From Ceratobasidium sp. AG-K (Eukaryota > Basidiomycota > Agaricomycetes > Cantharellales > Ceratobasidiaceae): a stretch of 64,000 nt of DNA. Of the stretch, positions 37,093 through 47,561 are shown piece after piece; position 1 is the first letter of the stretch; every line of letters starts with the position of its first letter. The notes under the pieces were generated by a model. That model searched no databases. It saw nothing but the letters and a program-made list of their open reading frames with translations, and was not told the DNA's origin. The position numbers were made by a program, and so were the translations under genes. The stretch covers positions 1 to 64,000 of the forward strand of contig JAWNGF010000003.1 of the NCBI GenBank assembly GCA_037039685.1, in the 5' to 3' direction.

Positions 37093-37655
37093 GTGGCGAG
37101 AAAAACGCGATCAATCGAGTCAATCTGCCTCGAAAAACAAATAACGTCAGGGTCTGGGCCATTGCCCTCTCCAAATGTCACCGCGTCGCTTAGAAAAAAA
37201 TGTTTGCACCTGCGAAATCACTCTACGAACCCAGCGGTCAAAAAAAAAAAGAAAATCCGCCCAGATTTGAGCTCAGAATGACCGAAATACACATTCCGGT
37301 CTATCTCGCTGAGTTTTTACGATACGGATATGCGGTAAGTACTTGCACCTGCGCCTCAGCTCTGCGATTATTTTAGTATAACTCGCTTATCGAAACACTC
37401 AAAATTGGGGGAGCAACAGTCGATCAAGTGCTCCCCCGAGGTCCCGATCTCCCCGCTCGCTGTGAAGCGAGTTCGCCAGATTTCGGCTTTTTTCTTTTTT
37501 GAGCACCTGCGGCGGCATCTCAAAATTGCGTGGGTAATTTCTTTTCATTTTTAAAACGTGTATATACAAAGTTATCGTCGACCAACGAACGAAGCCCCCA
37601 CGGTCGACTTTTGATCATCAAAAGCGCCGAGTGCAAAGTGCATTGCAAACGGCTG
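37093..37655 (-). repeat. Right TIR of the Tc1-like element
   Basis: Inverted copy of the left TIR, nearly identical over its whole length, with an A-run at 37,239-37,249 matching the T-run of the left copy. The accessory gene starts ~35 bp inside it. On the minus strand it also supplies a new in-frame end for H2: the H2 frame runs into the TIR and stops at 37,572. Confidence 0.92.
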
Positions 37656-40600
37656 TAAAGCCATTTGCTCATTGGTCCCCGAGGAATCGCGGCGTCGACG
37701 AGTCGAAGCCCGCTGCGTCTCGGGAGACCTGCTTTCGGGCCGGTCTCGCTTCCTGCCGACGTCTTCTGGGCGCTGGGTAAACGGCGGGATAACCGCATCG
37801 CGGGTCCGATCTGCGAGGCCGAGATCGTCGAGCTCTTGGGAAAGCCGTTCCTGAGCATAGGCACTTGGGTCGTACTGCGAATGCTCCGTCGTTTGAGCGC
37901 TGGTCGTTGCCTGTGACGCGCCGGTACCAAACGGGATCTCGCCACGCCACGAGTCAACACGCCTGCCCGTCTCCTCGTTCGACTGAGTGTCACGGACAAG
38001 CACTTCGTGCTCAAGCTGACTGGACGTCGTATCCCCGATCGGGTGGTCTGCCTGCGCTGCGATGACGTCTAGCACAGGTACACCGAGAGGCGGCATCGTC
38101 TGTGGCTCACCAGGGCTGGGAGAGCTCCTTGGCATGTAAGTCGAGCCGCTGCCCTGCGTGGGGGATACGAGGAGTAGCCGAGGAACGGCGTGCTCCCGCC
38201 GGCTTGGGGGGGGCTGGAGGGGGCATCAGGCCGACGGAGCGAGGCGAGCCTTGGATTCGGGGGGTGGGTGTCGGCGGAGCGCTGGCTGCGTCAGCAACAC
38301 TGGCAGCGGGAGGCTTCGCAGGTGGCGCAGTGCGCGCGTCATCCTCGGATCGTGTGGCAGTTGGCGCTTGGATTGCCGAGGTAGCCGTCCCGGTGCGGTC
38401 GTGCTCGGACAACCGGAGGCCGGTGCTGGGCCTCGGCCTGGCCTTCGGTTTGGGCTTCGGCTTGGAGTCCGAAGGCGGTGTCGATGTCTTGGCGCTCGCC
38501 GATGGCAGATCGATATACGGCTGTGGACGCTTCTTGGGTGACAGCTTGGCCGGAGTGGACGCCGAGGTAGTCGCTTGGACCGCGGGAGCTACCGGGAGCG
38601 AAGAGTGGTCTCTCAGCGACTGAGCACCCAAGGTGGGACGGACAACTCACCAGTGCCTGACCCAGACGGCGCGCCACCCGTAGAGCTTGGGTTAAGGTAG
38701 TCAGGCAAAGGGCGCTCGTTGAGGGCCACGAGCATCCCTTGGGCTGCCTCCCAGGTAATCTCGCCCTCCCCCGTCCCGATTCGCCCGAGAACAGTCGCTT
38801 GGATTGGGGACAGCATGTCCGGCTGGGTGTCAATATCCATCGACTCTGGCTCGGGTTCCGAGCCAGAATCGTCTTCAATCGGCAGCTCGGTTGCCTTGCC
38901 CTTGCCTTTGCCCGTGGTGGCGCCCTTACCCTTACCCCTTGCCTTGTCTGCCTCCTCGGGCTCGTCCTCCCAGTTCTCGAGAATGTGGGTGACCTGGGGT
39001 GATGGCACCAGAGGGCGAGTTGCCTGCTCGTCCCGAGCCCTGAGCCGAACCATGATCGCCGCTTGCTTCGCGTGCCGCTCCTCGTTCGTCCGGACACTGT
39101 CCTGGTACTCGGCCCGTGCTTTCTCTGAGGCGGCCTGTTTGGCGGACTTGCGAGGTTTCGGTGCCGGCGGGCCGGCATCATCGGTCTGTTGGTCCGAGGG
39201 GGTCTTTCTACTCTTGCGACGCTTTTTGACGGGCGGGGCAGCGGGATCCTGGTCTTCGTCTTCGGCCTCGGGATCATCGGTCTGGTCCTTGGCCTCGAGC
39301 TGGCGTTCGCGCGACTTCTTTGGTCTGGACTCGGTCGTCGACGACGCTGTCGGCTGCTGACCGCCGTTCGATGGCTCTCGACCAGTGGATGTATTCGTCT
39401 TGGCTGTACCCTTGCTCGTCAAGGCGCGGGAGTGGGCCGGAGGTATGCGGACCCCAGTTGCTCTCTTGGCCGGCTTGTCGGCGGTGGTCTGAGCGACGTC
39501 GGTATCCTCGATTTTTGTCTTGGATCTCGACTTGGCCTTGGCCTTGGACTTGGACTTGGGCTCGGTCTTCGCCTTGCCGCCTCCACCCGCCCGGGGTTTC
39601 GCTTTCGACTTGCGTGCCGGCTTGCCGCTCTGGTCGTCGTCGTCGTCGCCGCCGTCAACGCCGTCGTCATCCGTGCCATCCGAGTCATCCGAGTTACCCC
39701 AGTCGTCGTCGTCAAAGCCGGGCAGACCCCTCGTGACGCACTCGAGCGTGAAACACTGCATCATCAGTTTCTTCCCGCTGGCGTAGGTGAGTAGATATTG
39801 GTCGCAGGTGTTCCGGGTAATAATCCTGTAGACAAAAACCCGACGAGTCTGACCGCGACGTTGCGCCCGACCTTCGATTTGCTGCACCTCAGAGTCCGAC
39901 CAGGGATGATCCTGCGACGGGATGGTTTGTCGCATTGAATGAATCCCACGCGCAGCCCAAGAGTGCACGGCCGGAGCGTTCGGTTCGTCCGAGGTCGGAC
40001 CCCGTATGACGAATTTGACGCGCAGGAGGGCCCGTACCACGGCGAGTGATTAGCCGACAATCGGGCCGTCAAACCGGTTGTGTCGAACGCCGGATGATAC
40101 GGAAGCACCGAGCACGTGATGGGGCACGGTCAGCGTGTTGAGGGCAATGTTATCATGTGCCGTTGTGTTAATGGCATATGAGATACATATGTGATATAGT
40201 ATATCATATAGACCGTTTAATCAGATGGTGCTCTGGATGTCGGGGTATATGACGCCGCTCACCAAGAAGATTACAACTGAACCTCGTTGGAGGTTTAGTC
40301 CCTGGCCACCGACGTCGCTCAGCAAAAGGACGTCGGTATCGTCGTCCGTCTGGAACTCCTTCACTACCACGTCGCGATCCTCCGGTTCCATTTGGCCGTT
40401 GATCTGCGCGCTTTTGATGCCGTGCAGATCAAGAACCTGTGCGCGTTGCATCCGGTCAGTCATGGCTATCTCGCCGGAAGCATACCCTCACATGAGCAGC
40501 CAGAGTCCAGCTCACGGACAAGTGACAATAGACGATGATTTTGCGTTTCGGAGTCTTTACACCCGGTGTCTTTCTGGGGGAAGGAAACTCCTCCGGCGCG

Positions 40601-43600
40601 GGGATTTCTTCGCCATCCTCGTTCCAGTAGAGCGGCCCCTTTTCGGCGTTCTCCTCTCCTCGGTGATGCCCGATGATTCGGATCAGACGATCGAGCTTGG
40701 CCGAGGGATTCTTTTTGTAGGCCTCCCTGTCCGGGAAGTTTTTCTCCCACCATTCCCGCATCGACGCATTCTTAGGAGGCTTCTCCTTTAGTATCGGATG
40801 CACGAGAATCTTCTTCATTCTCGTGAAAAATCCCTGAAATTCGCAGTCAGTCAGCATCATGCCATGCAAGTTGAGAACTTGCAAGCACACCTCCAGATTG
40901 ACCGATTTGCCACTGTGCGGAGAGCGTCACTCGTCCGTCAGTCCATCCGATAATAGCTTAACAACAACTCACCGGCGACGTCCTTGCGCAGTTTCCGCGC
41001 CCAGAAGCTCATTCGTCTTGTCGTCGAGCTTGATCCAAGACATACTCTCGACCTTGGGCTTGAGATCGAGAACCCGCACGCCGTTGTTGTCGAGCGAACG
41101 ATGGTCACGCCGTATGATTACTCCATGCAAGGACGACCGAAGTGGCCTGAGAATCCTTCGGGACACCCAGAAGGCGCGAAACTCGTTTTCGCTGTCCTGG
41201 TTTGCCACAAAGTCCGAGATTCGCAGACGCTCCTGGCTGCTCGCCTGAGAACCCGCCTCACCCGACTGCGCGAGGAACTCCCGCAGCTCCTCCTGCGTCA
41301 CCTCGCTTTCCCATTCTCTCGCACCCGCGCTCAGCGCAGATGTGATTCCCTTTGTCAGCTTGACTCCCCGACCATCGACGAAGAGCCTGGCCCGGAGTAG
41401 GCGGCCAAGAACGAGCAAATTCTGCAAAACTGGCGTGATCAGCATCTCACGGACTCGTGCGCTAGACCGTACTGACCCGTGGGTGCGTGAACACCGGAGT
41501 TGCGGTAAGAGCAATGCGCTGAGTGCAACGCGAGAGCAACGTGAGCATCACGCGATAGTTGAAGCCGACATTCCGGTAGGTATGCGCCTCCTCGAGTATG
41601 CCGAGCAGAAAGTTGCGGCTGAAAATTCGCTCTTGCTGCTTGTAACGGGGCCTCACGGTGGGCACGACGGCGCGGTTCGTCTCCTCGGCAGTGTAACCTT
41701 GTTTCTTCATCGCGACGACACCTTCCTTGATGAGCGACTGGGGGACAAGTAAGCAAAGAGCCGGTCGTTGGACACGCAGCGGGATAACGGCTTACCGGGG
41801 CCTCCACCAGTATGATCGTGCGAATTGGGTGGGACGACCTCATGGCAGCCGCGTAACCACTCGCCTCGCCCTGAAACCAGCGCTCTCGCTCTGCTTCACC
41901 GCCCCTGTAGACCAGGACGTGACAGTTGTTCGGGTCGATCCAACGCGAGATTTCGGAACGCCATTGACCGATCAAGGACGTCGAGCAGATGATAATGGTC
42001 GGCTGATCGGGGATTGTCGCATGACCCATGAAGCACTTCCGGCGGCCTGGCGGAACCCGGGCATCAGGTTGGTCGAACCGCGTTCGAGCATTGCCGGTTG
42101 CAGAGTGTTCGTGCGACGTTGCGAAGGAAACAATTATCAGCGGGACGTCATGACCCAGGGGCACCTGTACTCACCCAGCATGGTCGGCCACTCACGCGTG
42201 GATTTCGTCGTTGGCCAGGCGGGATTCGAATCCTGGAGCGTCTTCAGGTGCCAGATGACCTGCAGGTAGCCGATGACCTGGGCCGTTTTTCCGAAGCCGA
42301 CGTCGTCAGCAAGCAGCGTTGGCTGACCGGGCTGGCCCAACTCCACCGTAAAGGAGCGATCGACCATCTCCATGATGCTGATCCACTGGTGCCAGGCGAG
42401 CTCGAGGGATTTGCCGTCCGGGTCGACCTTCCGTCCAGGTAGCGCCCCGTCTCGGATTCCGAGGCGCTGCCAGACCTCCTCGACAGTCAGCTTCCCGTGC
42501 TGAGCAACCCCGGCGTCGACGGTGAACTCCTTCATCATCTCCGCGCCCAGCTCTTTCGACCCTTCCTCCCCCTCGCTGTCGTCCTCGCCCAGTGGATTAT
42601 CCTCCGCTTGGCTGGGCCGCCAGATCATGCTTTGGTATTCGAACCAAGCGGCGACAAGATCGGGCTCCTCAACGATGTGCGCGGCGCGCGACTTTTCCCG
42701 GACAACTGCAACGGGTGAGTCCTAGACGTGTCTCCTGGCAATGTGTACTCACTTCTGCCGTTTGCTCCCCGCACACCCTTGCCGACGGTGAGCATCAGCT
42801 CGTCGATCCGTTTGCGCACCGGCATTTGCTCCTCGTCACGCTCCGTTGCGCCCATCGCTCGATAGGTCTCGACAACCTTTTTGGCGAGACGGATGCCTTT
42901 CTGCAAAGCTCGGGCAGAACGCTTCCCGCCAGCCTTGGCGGCTGGCGACGGGAACGGCAAGAACGTGCATAAGTCAGTGTGTTCTTTCCTTGGGAACGCG
43001 TAGCGCTGTTACTCACCGTCCAGTGCTTCCGAGAGCTCCACCTCGGTTGCCTCCAGCTTCTTCACGTTGTTGCTGAGGGTTTTAGCGCCGTTCTCGAATA
43101 GCCGGTAGGTGAGGGCCCGCAAGAGCGGGTAGTAGTCGGGATCCGCACGTCCATCCGATAGACAGCATGAGTTACCGAAGACCGCTCGAGCGAACGGCTC
43201 GCGGCAGTCCGGCCAGACGTCGTCGTACTTCGTCCCACCGGTAACCATCGACTCCTTGAAGTCGGCCTCGTGCGCGGCGCACTTCTTGATCTACTCCCCG
43301 GTACGTAATTAGCTCGGTCTTGTTTTTGTTGCTCACCGGGGGCAGACTGCTTACCGTCTTCTCTCGTAATCGCCGATAGGCTGCCTCCTCGCTACACCCG
43401 ATGTCCTTCATGAGGGCCTTAAGCCTGTATCGAAGACCCGCACGCGTGCCGAAGAAGTTTTTCACGATCCAATACCAGTCCTCGCGACCATCTTCAACGG
43501 TGAGCAAGACGCTCGACTGGAAGACGTCGAAGGCGGTCGAGCCGCCTGAGGACCGTCGCCAATGATCGTCGCACGTGCGGAGATAGCGCTCCGCCCCCGC

Positions 43601-43825
43601 AACGTGCTCGGGCCACTCGTCAATAATCGTTTGCGGGAGACCGTCTCGTGCGCGCCCGATGGGAGGGCGGGAAAGCCCAACCTCGGCGGACTCAATGCCG
43701 GCGAGGTCGCGAAACTCGGGACTCGTCAGCGGGAAAAAGTCCCATACCGATTGGTCGGGCTTGGGCGGGGGGCCTTCGGAGTACCGGTGGACAAGAATAG
43801 CAAATGGCACGTTGACGGCGGGCAT
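37572..43825 (-). CDS. H2: SNF2-family ATPase paralogue, 3' end replaced by transposon
   Basis: Minus-strand gene starting at 43,825 (MPAVNVPFAILVHRY) and collinear with H1 throughout. Motifs: LADDVGFGKT (Walker A), TIIICSTSLIGQW, GILEEAHTYRN, LTATP, GQGLNLQRG and QIEGRAQRRGQ. The Walker B/DEAH box reads EEAH, Asp replaced by Glu through a single base change (GAG), whereas H1 has DEAH. The linker is very acidic (DDDDWGNSDDSDG) and then Lys-rich (KSKAKAKSRSK). Native coding stops at 37,658, where the Tc1-like element begins; the frame continues about 28 codons into its TIR to a stop at 37,572. The remainder of the gene lies at 33,386-33,615. A frame change near 38,130 may be an intron or an indel. 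The core may still be made, but activity is doubtful. Confidence 0.82.
39912..40262. other. Expanded H2 intron with motif-family site
   Basis: The intron after VVIFL (GTGAGC..CGCAG, minus strand) is 351 nt, against 75 nt at the matching place in H1. It contains, on the minus strand, CGTCATACGGGGTCCGACC (39,992-40,010), close to CTCATACGCCGTCTGACC in the gene B intron. Confidence 0.6.
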
Positions 43826-44817
43826 GTTGTCGACCTCGTCGGCAGGATGTGGGGGAAACGGGGGGAGAGGGGAACAAGAAGGGTGAGTCACGTCACGCCG
43901 GTATTCTCTTTTGCGTCCCATTGGTCAACTGACTCATGGCCTCGTGACGTAATTGTCAGGGTTCCCGCCCTTGTAGTCGACTCCGAGACCAGTGCACCTT
44001 GTGTTCTGTCTAGATACAGTCCCGGCGCACCTCTCACAGACTCCCGTACATAGTCCCGAATAGATTTCATGATAGGCATCTATCGTTATCGTTTTATCGT
44101 TTGTATCGTTTACAGTTTAGTCGTAATTGCTCTCGTCTCACGCGCTAGCACTTATCGCGCGCAAGCGGCCCCAAAGACCGCGAGCTTTTCCTCAACGGCC
44201 CTAAGCGCACGCTGTGGCATGGGCTTGCCCTGTGCCCGTAGGCCAAAGCAGCAACCTTCGGGCGCATTGCGAGTCGGCCGCGGCACGGTTGGCCAAGGAC
44301 GGCGAGTGACGCCCCGCACGTGCTGCCGCTCAGTCGTCCGCCGTATGAATGGGCGCGTCCCTGTGCTGGTCTCAACCGCGTGACCGACGTCCCGTGGGAC
44401 CCTGGATACCGTCCGGAGTGCCACTACTCGCTTCCGTTGCTGACAAACCGTTACTCATCCGATAACTGATCCGAGCAAGATCCGAAAGGTCACGTTCTGC
44501 CAGCGAGTTCGGAAAGCACGTGTCCAACGGTCTGCTCACGCCGCGGTCGTTGCTTCTCACGCCGTCCGACTGCTGCGGCTCGCCTGTTTGTGTGCCGCGG
44601 AATCCCGACTCCGGTCCGCTCTTTGTGTCTTCAGACGCCGTTTAACTCCGCTCTCCCTCGCCCACTCTTCTTGTTTTTTTGCTCGGCACCCTTGGCACTT
44701 GCCCACTCGCACGCCGTCCGACCAGTCTGTCCCTGCCCCCACACTCTTCTCCTGCCGTGAGTCACTTGCGCCCTTACCCGGCTTATTTTGGCGCTTGCGC
44801 TAACCCGGTCGGCAGTC
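43826..44817. other. Spacer between divergent H2 and the Ser-rich gene
   Basis: Probably holds both promoters. A pyrimidine-rich stretch with CACGCCGTCCGAC sites (near 44,557 and 44,710) lies upstream of 44,818. No gene recognised; overlapping open frames in the GC-rich part are incoherent. Confidence 0.5.
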
Positions 44818-45669
44818 ATGCCGCCCGATTTTCTTTCTGACTATTGGTCGCCACTTTCCTCCTCGCCTCCAACCTCCGTCTCTCTCGGGGTTTGGATCTC
44901 CGATCCCTCGCCCCTGCATGACTCGAACCCCCCCACCGGCAACTCGCCCGCTCTGTCGCCGTCGTACGCCGCTGCTCCCTCCGCCACGAGCTCGGTTTCT
45001 CTCGGCATCTGGATGTCCGACTCGGCTCCCGCGAACGGCGCGGACTCGACGTTTACCGAGCTGTCCCCGTCTTCGCCGCTTCTGTCCTCCCCGGCGCTGT
45101 CGTACGCCGCTGCTCCCTCCGTTGCCAGCTCGGTTTCTCTCGGTGGCTGGACGACTGGCTGGGCTCCCGCGAACGGCACAAACTCGGCGTTGACAGAGCT
45201 GCCCCCGTCCTCGCTCCTGCTGTCTTCAGCCGGCGATGCGTCTCTATCGACTGCCGACTCGGTCTCCCTCGGTGAGTCCGTAGCCAACCCCGTCCGCTCG
45301 TCCTCGCTTGAGTCGGTCGCTGGATCGACCTGGTCCCGAAGTTCACCCTCCCTCGGCGCTTGGATCTCGGACCGCTCTAGGTCCGTCCGTCACTCGTTCT
45401 TGGGCTCGAACTCGGACTCGGAACCTCCTTCCCCTGCCGCTTCGCCTCGCTCGTGGATTTCGAGCTCGGTCATCGGCGAAGACTTTGCCCACGCACGGGA
45501 GATCTGGCCCGATCTCTCCGCCGCCCTCTCCGATGAAGGTCGCCGTCATGCCGACGCCATCGCTGACCTGTTCACTCGCCGCGGGTTTATTCCCCATCTG
45601 TCGCTCGACGCCGAGTGGAATGACTTACTTGCGGATCACATTGAGCGTGTGAATGTGATTCAATGGTAA
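44818..45669 (+). CDS. Ser/Pro-rich repeat protein
   Basis: The ATG at 44,818 (MPPDFLSDYW) opens 283 codons to a TAA at 45,667; alternatively a GTAAGT at 45,666 may open a 48 nt intron that adds four residues and ends at 45,726. The protein has a 37-50 residue repeat: (S)SVSLG(V/I/G)W(I/M)SD..AP..NG, then TEL(S/P)PSS, then ALSYAAAPS, in three clear copies plus shorter echoes. The last ~70 residues change character (DFAHAREIWPDLSAAL, HADAIADLFTRRGF, WNDLLADHIERV) and could be a small helical domain. There is no signal peptide. Family unknown. The GC-rich repeats make this region open on both strands; the plus frame is preferred because of the repeat regularity and the globular end. Confidence 0.6.
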   Translation: MPPDFLSDYWSPLSSSPPTSVSLGVWISDPSPLHDSNPPTGNSPALSPSYAAAPSATSSVSLGIWMSDSAPANGADSTFTELSPSSPLLSSPALSYAAAPSVASSVSLGGWTTGWAPANGTNSALTELPPSSLLLSSAGDASLSTADSVSLGESVANPVRSSSLESVAGSTWSRSSPSLGAWISDRSRSVRHSFLGSNSDSEPPSPAASPRSWISSSVIGEDFAHAREIWPDLSAALSDEGRRHADAIADLFTRRGFIPHLSLDAEWNDLLADHIERVNVIQW

Positions 45670-45726
45670 GTGACTTGTATTTACGCGATACTCGGTAGCT
45701 AATTATCGCGTAGTGTGTTTGAGTGA

Positions 45727-46256
45727 TCCAGGGCTCCGTGGCCTTTATGTATGCATGTAGATATATGACACCTTTGTACTATAAAAACAATTGGATTACT
45801 TTTCAGACCCCCGAAGTAGCCACACATCATTATTAGCCCCGTTGAGGTGCGCACAATTGTTCGTATGTACCGCAGGCTCGCAATATCCACAGCAAAATTA
45901 CTCAAACCTAGTATGCTTTGCTCTCGGCTGTTGTTAACCATCATCTGGTCGAGCCCGGACTGCTGCCTTACATGCTATGAGTCCAGGCACATCGGCATAC
46001 GCCGGTCTGAAGACTCAGGCTCCGCGCGGTCATACGTGGTTTGAGGCTATGCATTCACGCGCTCACCCTTATTCCATTGGCTGCTGCATCCCTGTTGAGT
46101 CATACGTCGTATGGGTCTCCACATTGGTCCACCATTCTAGACCAGCTGACATCACGTGATGCACCTCACCTCGGGATGTCCAAGGATTGATGGTCTCCGT
46201 CCGACGATCCTAGCTCATCCTACGTGAGCCTATAACCTAAACATAACTAAGAACTA
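45727..46256. other. Spacer with motif-family sites
   Basis: GCATACGCCGGTCTGAAG near 45,989, GTCATACGTGGTTTGAGG near 46,029 and GTCATACGTCGTATGGG near 46,100 are diverged copies of the TCATACGCCGTCTGA motif. No gene seen. Confidence 0.6.
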
Positions 46257-46312
46257 GGCCGCCGTGCCGCTTAGCGTGGGAGTTCCTTGGCCCCCAGCAG
46301 ATATATAAACAA

Positions 46313-46387
46313 GGGGATGAGCACTGATGAGGTGTCATACCGAAAGCGCTAGTTCACGTTGTGTGCTAGCCCTTTGCTTTCATCCCC
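46313..46387 (+). ncRNA. Type I hammerhead ribozyme, copy 1
   Basis: Stem I: GGGGATGA..GCA pairs with TGC..TCATCCCC around a TT bulge. Core CTGATGA, then stem II GGTG/TACC with loop TCA, then GAAA. Stem III: GCGCTAG with CTAGCCC (one C-C mismatch), extended by CAC/GTG. The predicted cleavage follows CUU, after 46,374. All invariant core bases are present. Confidence 0.87.
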
Positions 46388-46450
46388 ACTTCGCTCGTGC
46401 TCGCTGCGCTTTGCACTCGCTCCGTTCCATCCCGTTTCTAACCTAACCTA

Positions 46451-46738
46451 AAAACTTGGTAGGGCTCGACGTGGACAAAGGGTCTCGACCCTTGGTTCTG
46501 TCGGTCCGACTACTCCGAAGCCCGAACTCCCCGGCTCAGTTCCCCGCACTTGTTGGCGGGTCGAACTCTGGGGTCGAGGCTATAAGCGTCCTGTTACAGG
46601 CCGGGCCGGCGTCGCTGTGTCTTCCTGCTGCGCTTAGCGCCGGGGATTCGCAGGTGCCTGTTGTCAGGTGCCTAAGTGACGTGGAACAATTTAGCATACG
46701 TGGGCTCGCTTAGGCGGACACGTGTAGCCGAGGAGTGA
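46451..46738. other. Extra segment between ribozyme copies 1 and 2
   Basis: After CTAACCTAAC the first unit continues into ~290 bp of sequence (CTTGGTAGGGCTCGACGTGG onwards) absent from the other units, then rejoins at GGCCGGCTGCCAAGGATTCG. It accounts for most of the 627 bp spacing. It may be an insertion, or the remains of a longer form of the element. Confidence 0.6.
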
Positions 46739-46797
46739 CGTGGCCGGCTGCCAAGGATTCGTTCCTTTGTACCGTGCCGAGTGGCGTGGTCTTGGCT

Positions 46798-46813
46798 GTT
46801 GACACGTGTCAAC
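46798..46813. promoter_or_regulatory. 16 bp perfect palindrome GTTGACACGTGTCAAC, first of three
   Basis: Repeats at 47,109-47,124 and 47,420-47,435, once per unit. Its centre CACGTG is the E-box recognised by bHLH factors in fungi. A regulatory role is inference. Confidence 0.4.
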
Positions 46814-46927
46814 TTCGGCCGCCGAGATCCATGTTGTCATACTATCATTCGCTGATAGGTTATCTCGCTTAAATCACCAAGCCGGCCGCCGTGCCGCTTA
46901 GCGTGGGAGTTCCTTGGCTCCCAGCAG

Positions 46928-46936
46928 ATATATAAA
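46928..46936 (+). promoter_or_regulatory. TATATAAA just upstream of the ribozyme (copy 2; also in copies 1 and 3)
   Basis: A TATA-like ATATATAAAC precedes each hammerhead by a few bases. If it were a TATA box, transcription would start about 20 bp into or beyond the ribozyme, so tandem copies would be needed to yield a full monomer. It may be coincidental. Confidence 0.25.
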
Positions 46937-46939
46937 CAA

Positions 46940-47014
46940 GGGGATGAGCACTGATGAGGTGTCATACCGAAAGCGCTAGTTCACGCTGTGTGCTAGCCCT
47001 TTGCTTTCATCCCC
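46940..47014 (+). ncRNA. Type I hammerhead ribozyme, copy 2
   Basis: Same fold as copy 1: stem I 46,940-46,950 with 47,002-47,014, CTGATGA 46,951-46,957, stem II 46,958-46,968, GAAA 46,969-46,972, stem III 46,973-46,999. Predicted cleavage is after 47,001. The stem III apical loop is GCT instead of GTT, which does not affect pairing. Confidence 0.88.
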
Positions 47015-47250
47015 ACTTTGCACTCGCTCCGTTCCATCCCGTTTCTAACCTAACCCGGCTGCCAAGGATTCGTTCCTTTGTACCGTGCCGAGTGGTGTGG
47101 TCTCGGCTGTTGACACGTGTCAACTTTGGCCGCCGAGATCCATGTTGTCATACTATCATTCGCTGATAGGTTATCTCGCTTAAATCACCAAGCCGGCCGC
47201 CGTGCCGCTTAGCGTGGGAGTTCCTTGGCTCCCAGCAGATATATAAACAA

Positions 47251-47325
47251 GGGGATGAGCACTGATGAGGTGTCATACCGAAAGCGCTAGTTCACGCTGT
47301 GTGCTAGCCCTTTGCTTTCATCCCC
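47251..47325 (+). ncRNA. Type I hammerhead ribozyme, copy 3
   Basis: Identical to copy 2 over all 75 nt. Predicted cleavage is after 47,312, so cleavage at copies 2 and 3 would release a 311 nt monomer with 5'-OH and 2',3'-cyclic phosphate ends, as is known for hammerheads. Confidence 0.88.
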
Positions 47326-47561
47326 ACTTCGCACTCGCTCCGTTCCATCCCGTTTCTAACCTAACCCGGCTGCCAAGGATTCGTTCCTTTGTACCGTGCC
47401 GAGTGGTGTGGTCTCGGCTGTTGACACGTGTCAACTTTGGCCGCCGAGATCCATGTTGTCATACTATCATTCGCTGATAGGTTATCTCGCTTAACTCGCC
47501 AAGCCGGCCGCTGTGCCGCTTAGCGTGGGAGTTCCTTGGCTCCCAGCAGATATATATACAA

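Larger units (their letters stand above)
33618..37655. mobile_element. Tc1/mariner-like transposon, 4,038 bp, with long TIRs and two genes
   Basis: The ends are CAGCCGTTTGCAATGCAC and its exact inverse, flanked on both sides by TA (33,616-33,617 and 37,656-37,657), the hallmark target duplication of Tc1/mariner elements. Terminal inverted repeats are about 560 bp, far longer than the usual 20-250 bp. They end within a few bases of the start of each of two convergent genes: a DD34E transposase (plus) and an accessory gene (minus). The TIR copies differ by a few bases (poly-T length, GGCTGTAA flank), so the insertion is recent. All transposase landmarks and splice sites are intact, so it could be active. 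Confidence 0.93.

Noticed and set aside
33618..37655. Assembly artefact explaining the inverted TIRs
   Set aside because: Distinct internal genes, small differences between TIRs and exact TA duplications argue for a real transposon.
38339..39277. Long alternative minus-strand frame overlapping H2
   Set aside because: It is Arg/Pro/Ser-rich because it reads the Lys/Ala/Asp-rich H2 linker out of frame; motif-bearing H2 exons define the real frame.
38719..39794. Plus-strand open frames across the H2 linker
   Set aside because: Antisense shadows of a GC-rich low-complexity coding region (Ser/Leu/Gly runs), with no domain or splice logic.
46954..47477. Two identical 70-codon frames in the ribozyme array
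   Set aside because: They start inside the hammerhead and repeat with the unit; not conserved as a frame in copies 1 and 4.
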